NCBI GenBank assembly: GCA_934417455.1 | Contig: CAKRWK010000100.1 | Span: 1-5,203 of the forward strand | Reading direction: 5' to 3' | From: an uncultured Eubacteriales bacterium | Lineage (GTDB): Bacteria > Bacillota > Clostridia > Oscillospirales > CAG-272 | Length of the DNA: 5,203 bases | Part shown: positions 5,185 to 5,203 of the stretch, piece after piece | Position numbering within the stretch: position 1 is the first letter of the stretch | Layout: the number at the start of each line of letters is the position of its first letter | Notes under the pieces: model-generated | Database searches by the model: none | What the model was told of the DNA's origin: nothing | The model's input: only the letters and a program-made list of their open reading frames with translations | Position numbers and translations under genes: made by a program

Positions 5185-5203
5185 ATGAAAGACCGTATAA
5201 CAG
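5185..5203 (+). CDS. Possible start of the next gene, truncated by the window edge
   Basis: An ATG at 5185-5187 is preceded by AGGTG (5174-5178) with a six-base gap, a good ribosome binding site arrangement. Only MKDRIT and one further base are visible, so no product can be named. An eight-codon mini-frame, ATG at 5162 to TGA at 5186-5188, overlaps this start as ATGA. It has no ribosome binding site of its own and is probably chance. The call rests on the binding site only. Confidence 0.35.

Overview
The window looks like ordinary chromosome from a moderately GC-rich low-GC-clade bacterium, most likely Bacillota and probably Clostridia-like. I base this on four things: a class II tRNA-Ser whose D-arm sequence resembles clostridial serine tRNAs and whose CCA is encoded; strong sigma-A-type promoters; compact hairpin terminators; and a GGGtGRT-family protein, a family I associate with anaerobes. 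The taxonomic call is an inference, and no single feature here proves it.

Layout, left to right. (1) The 3' part of a plus-strand gene for a GGGtGRT-family protein (2-985) lacks only its first few codons and ends at a long perfect hairpin (1007-1047). (2) A consensus-like promoter (1114-1142) drives two plus-strand genes 22 bases apart: a sugar phosphate isomerase/epimerase-like TIM-barrel protein (1164-1967) and a HAD-IIA (NagD-like) phosphatase (1990-2787). (3) A perfect bidirectional terminator (2809-2843) separates this operon from a convergent minus-strand gene for a Na+/phosphate cotransporter fused to a PhoU domain (2868-4640). (4) About 300 bases without a convincing gene (4641-4939) hold the transporter leader and promoter, a dense series of T-tracts, and an extended -10 promoter firing the other way into a tRNA gene. 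A GC-rich hairpin lies in that tRNA's 5' leader. (5) tRNA-Ser(CGA) (4940-5030) is followed by its own terminator. (6) A second terminator (5133-5159) lies just before a well-placed ribosome binding site and ATG (5185), which may start the next gene, cut off by the window edge.

How the parts may relate: the isomerase and phosphatase are probably co-transcribed and may act on the same or successive sugar-phosphate intermediates, but the substrate cannot be read from sequence. The Na+/Pi transporter is a separate unit for phosphate uptake or balance. The GGGtGRT gene is a separate unit of unknown biochemical role. I see no phage, insertion sequence, CRISPR array, toxin-antitoxin or defence system. 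The most interesting items are the uncharacterised GGGtGRT protein, the leader hairpin and T-tract region around the tRNA promoter, and the terminator placed directly ahead of the last start codon.
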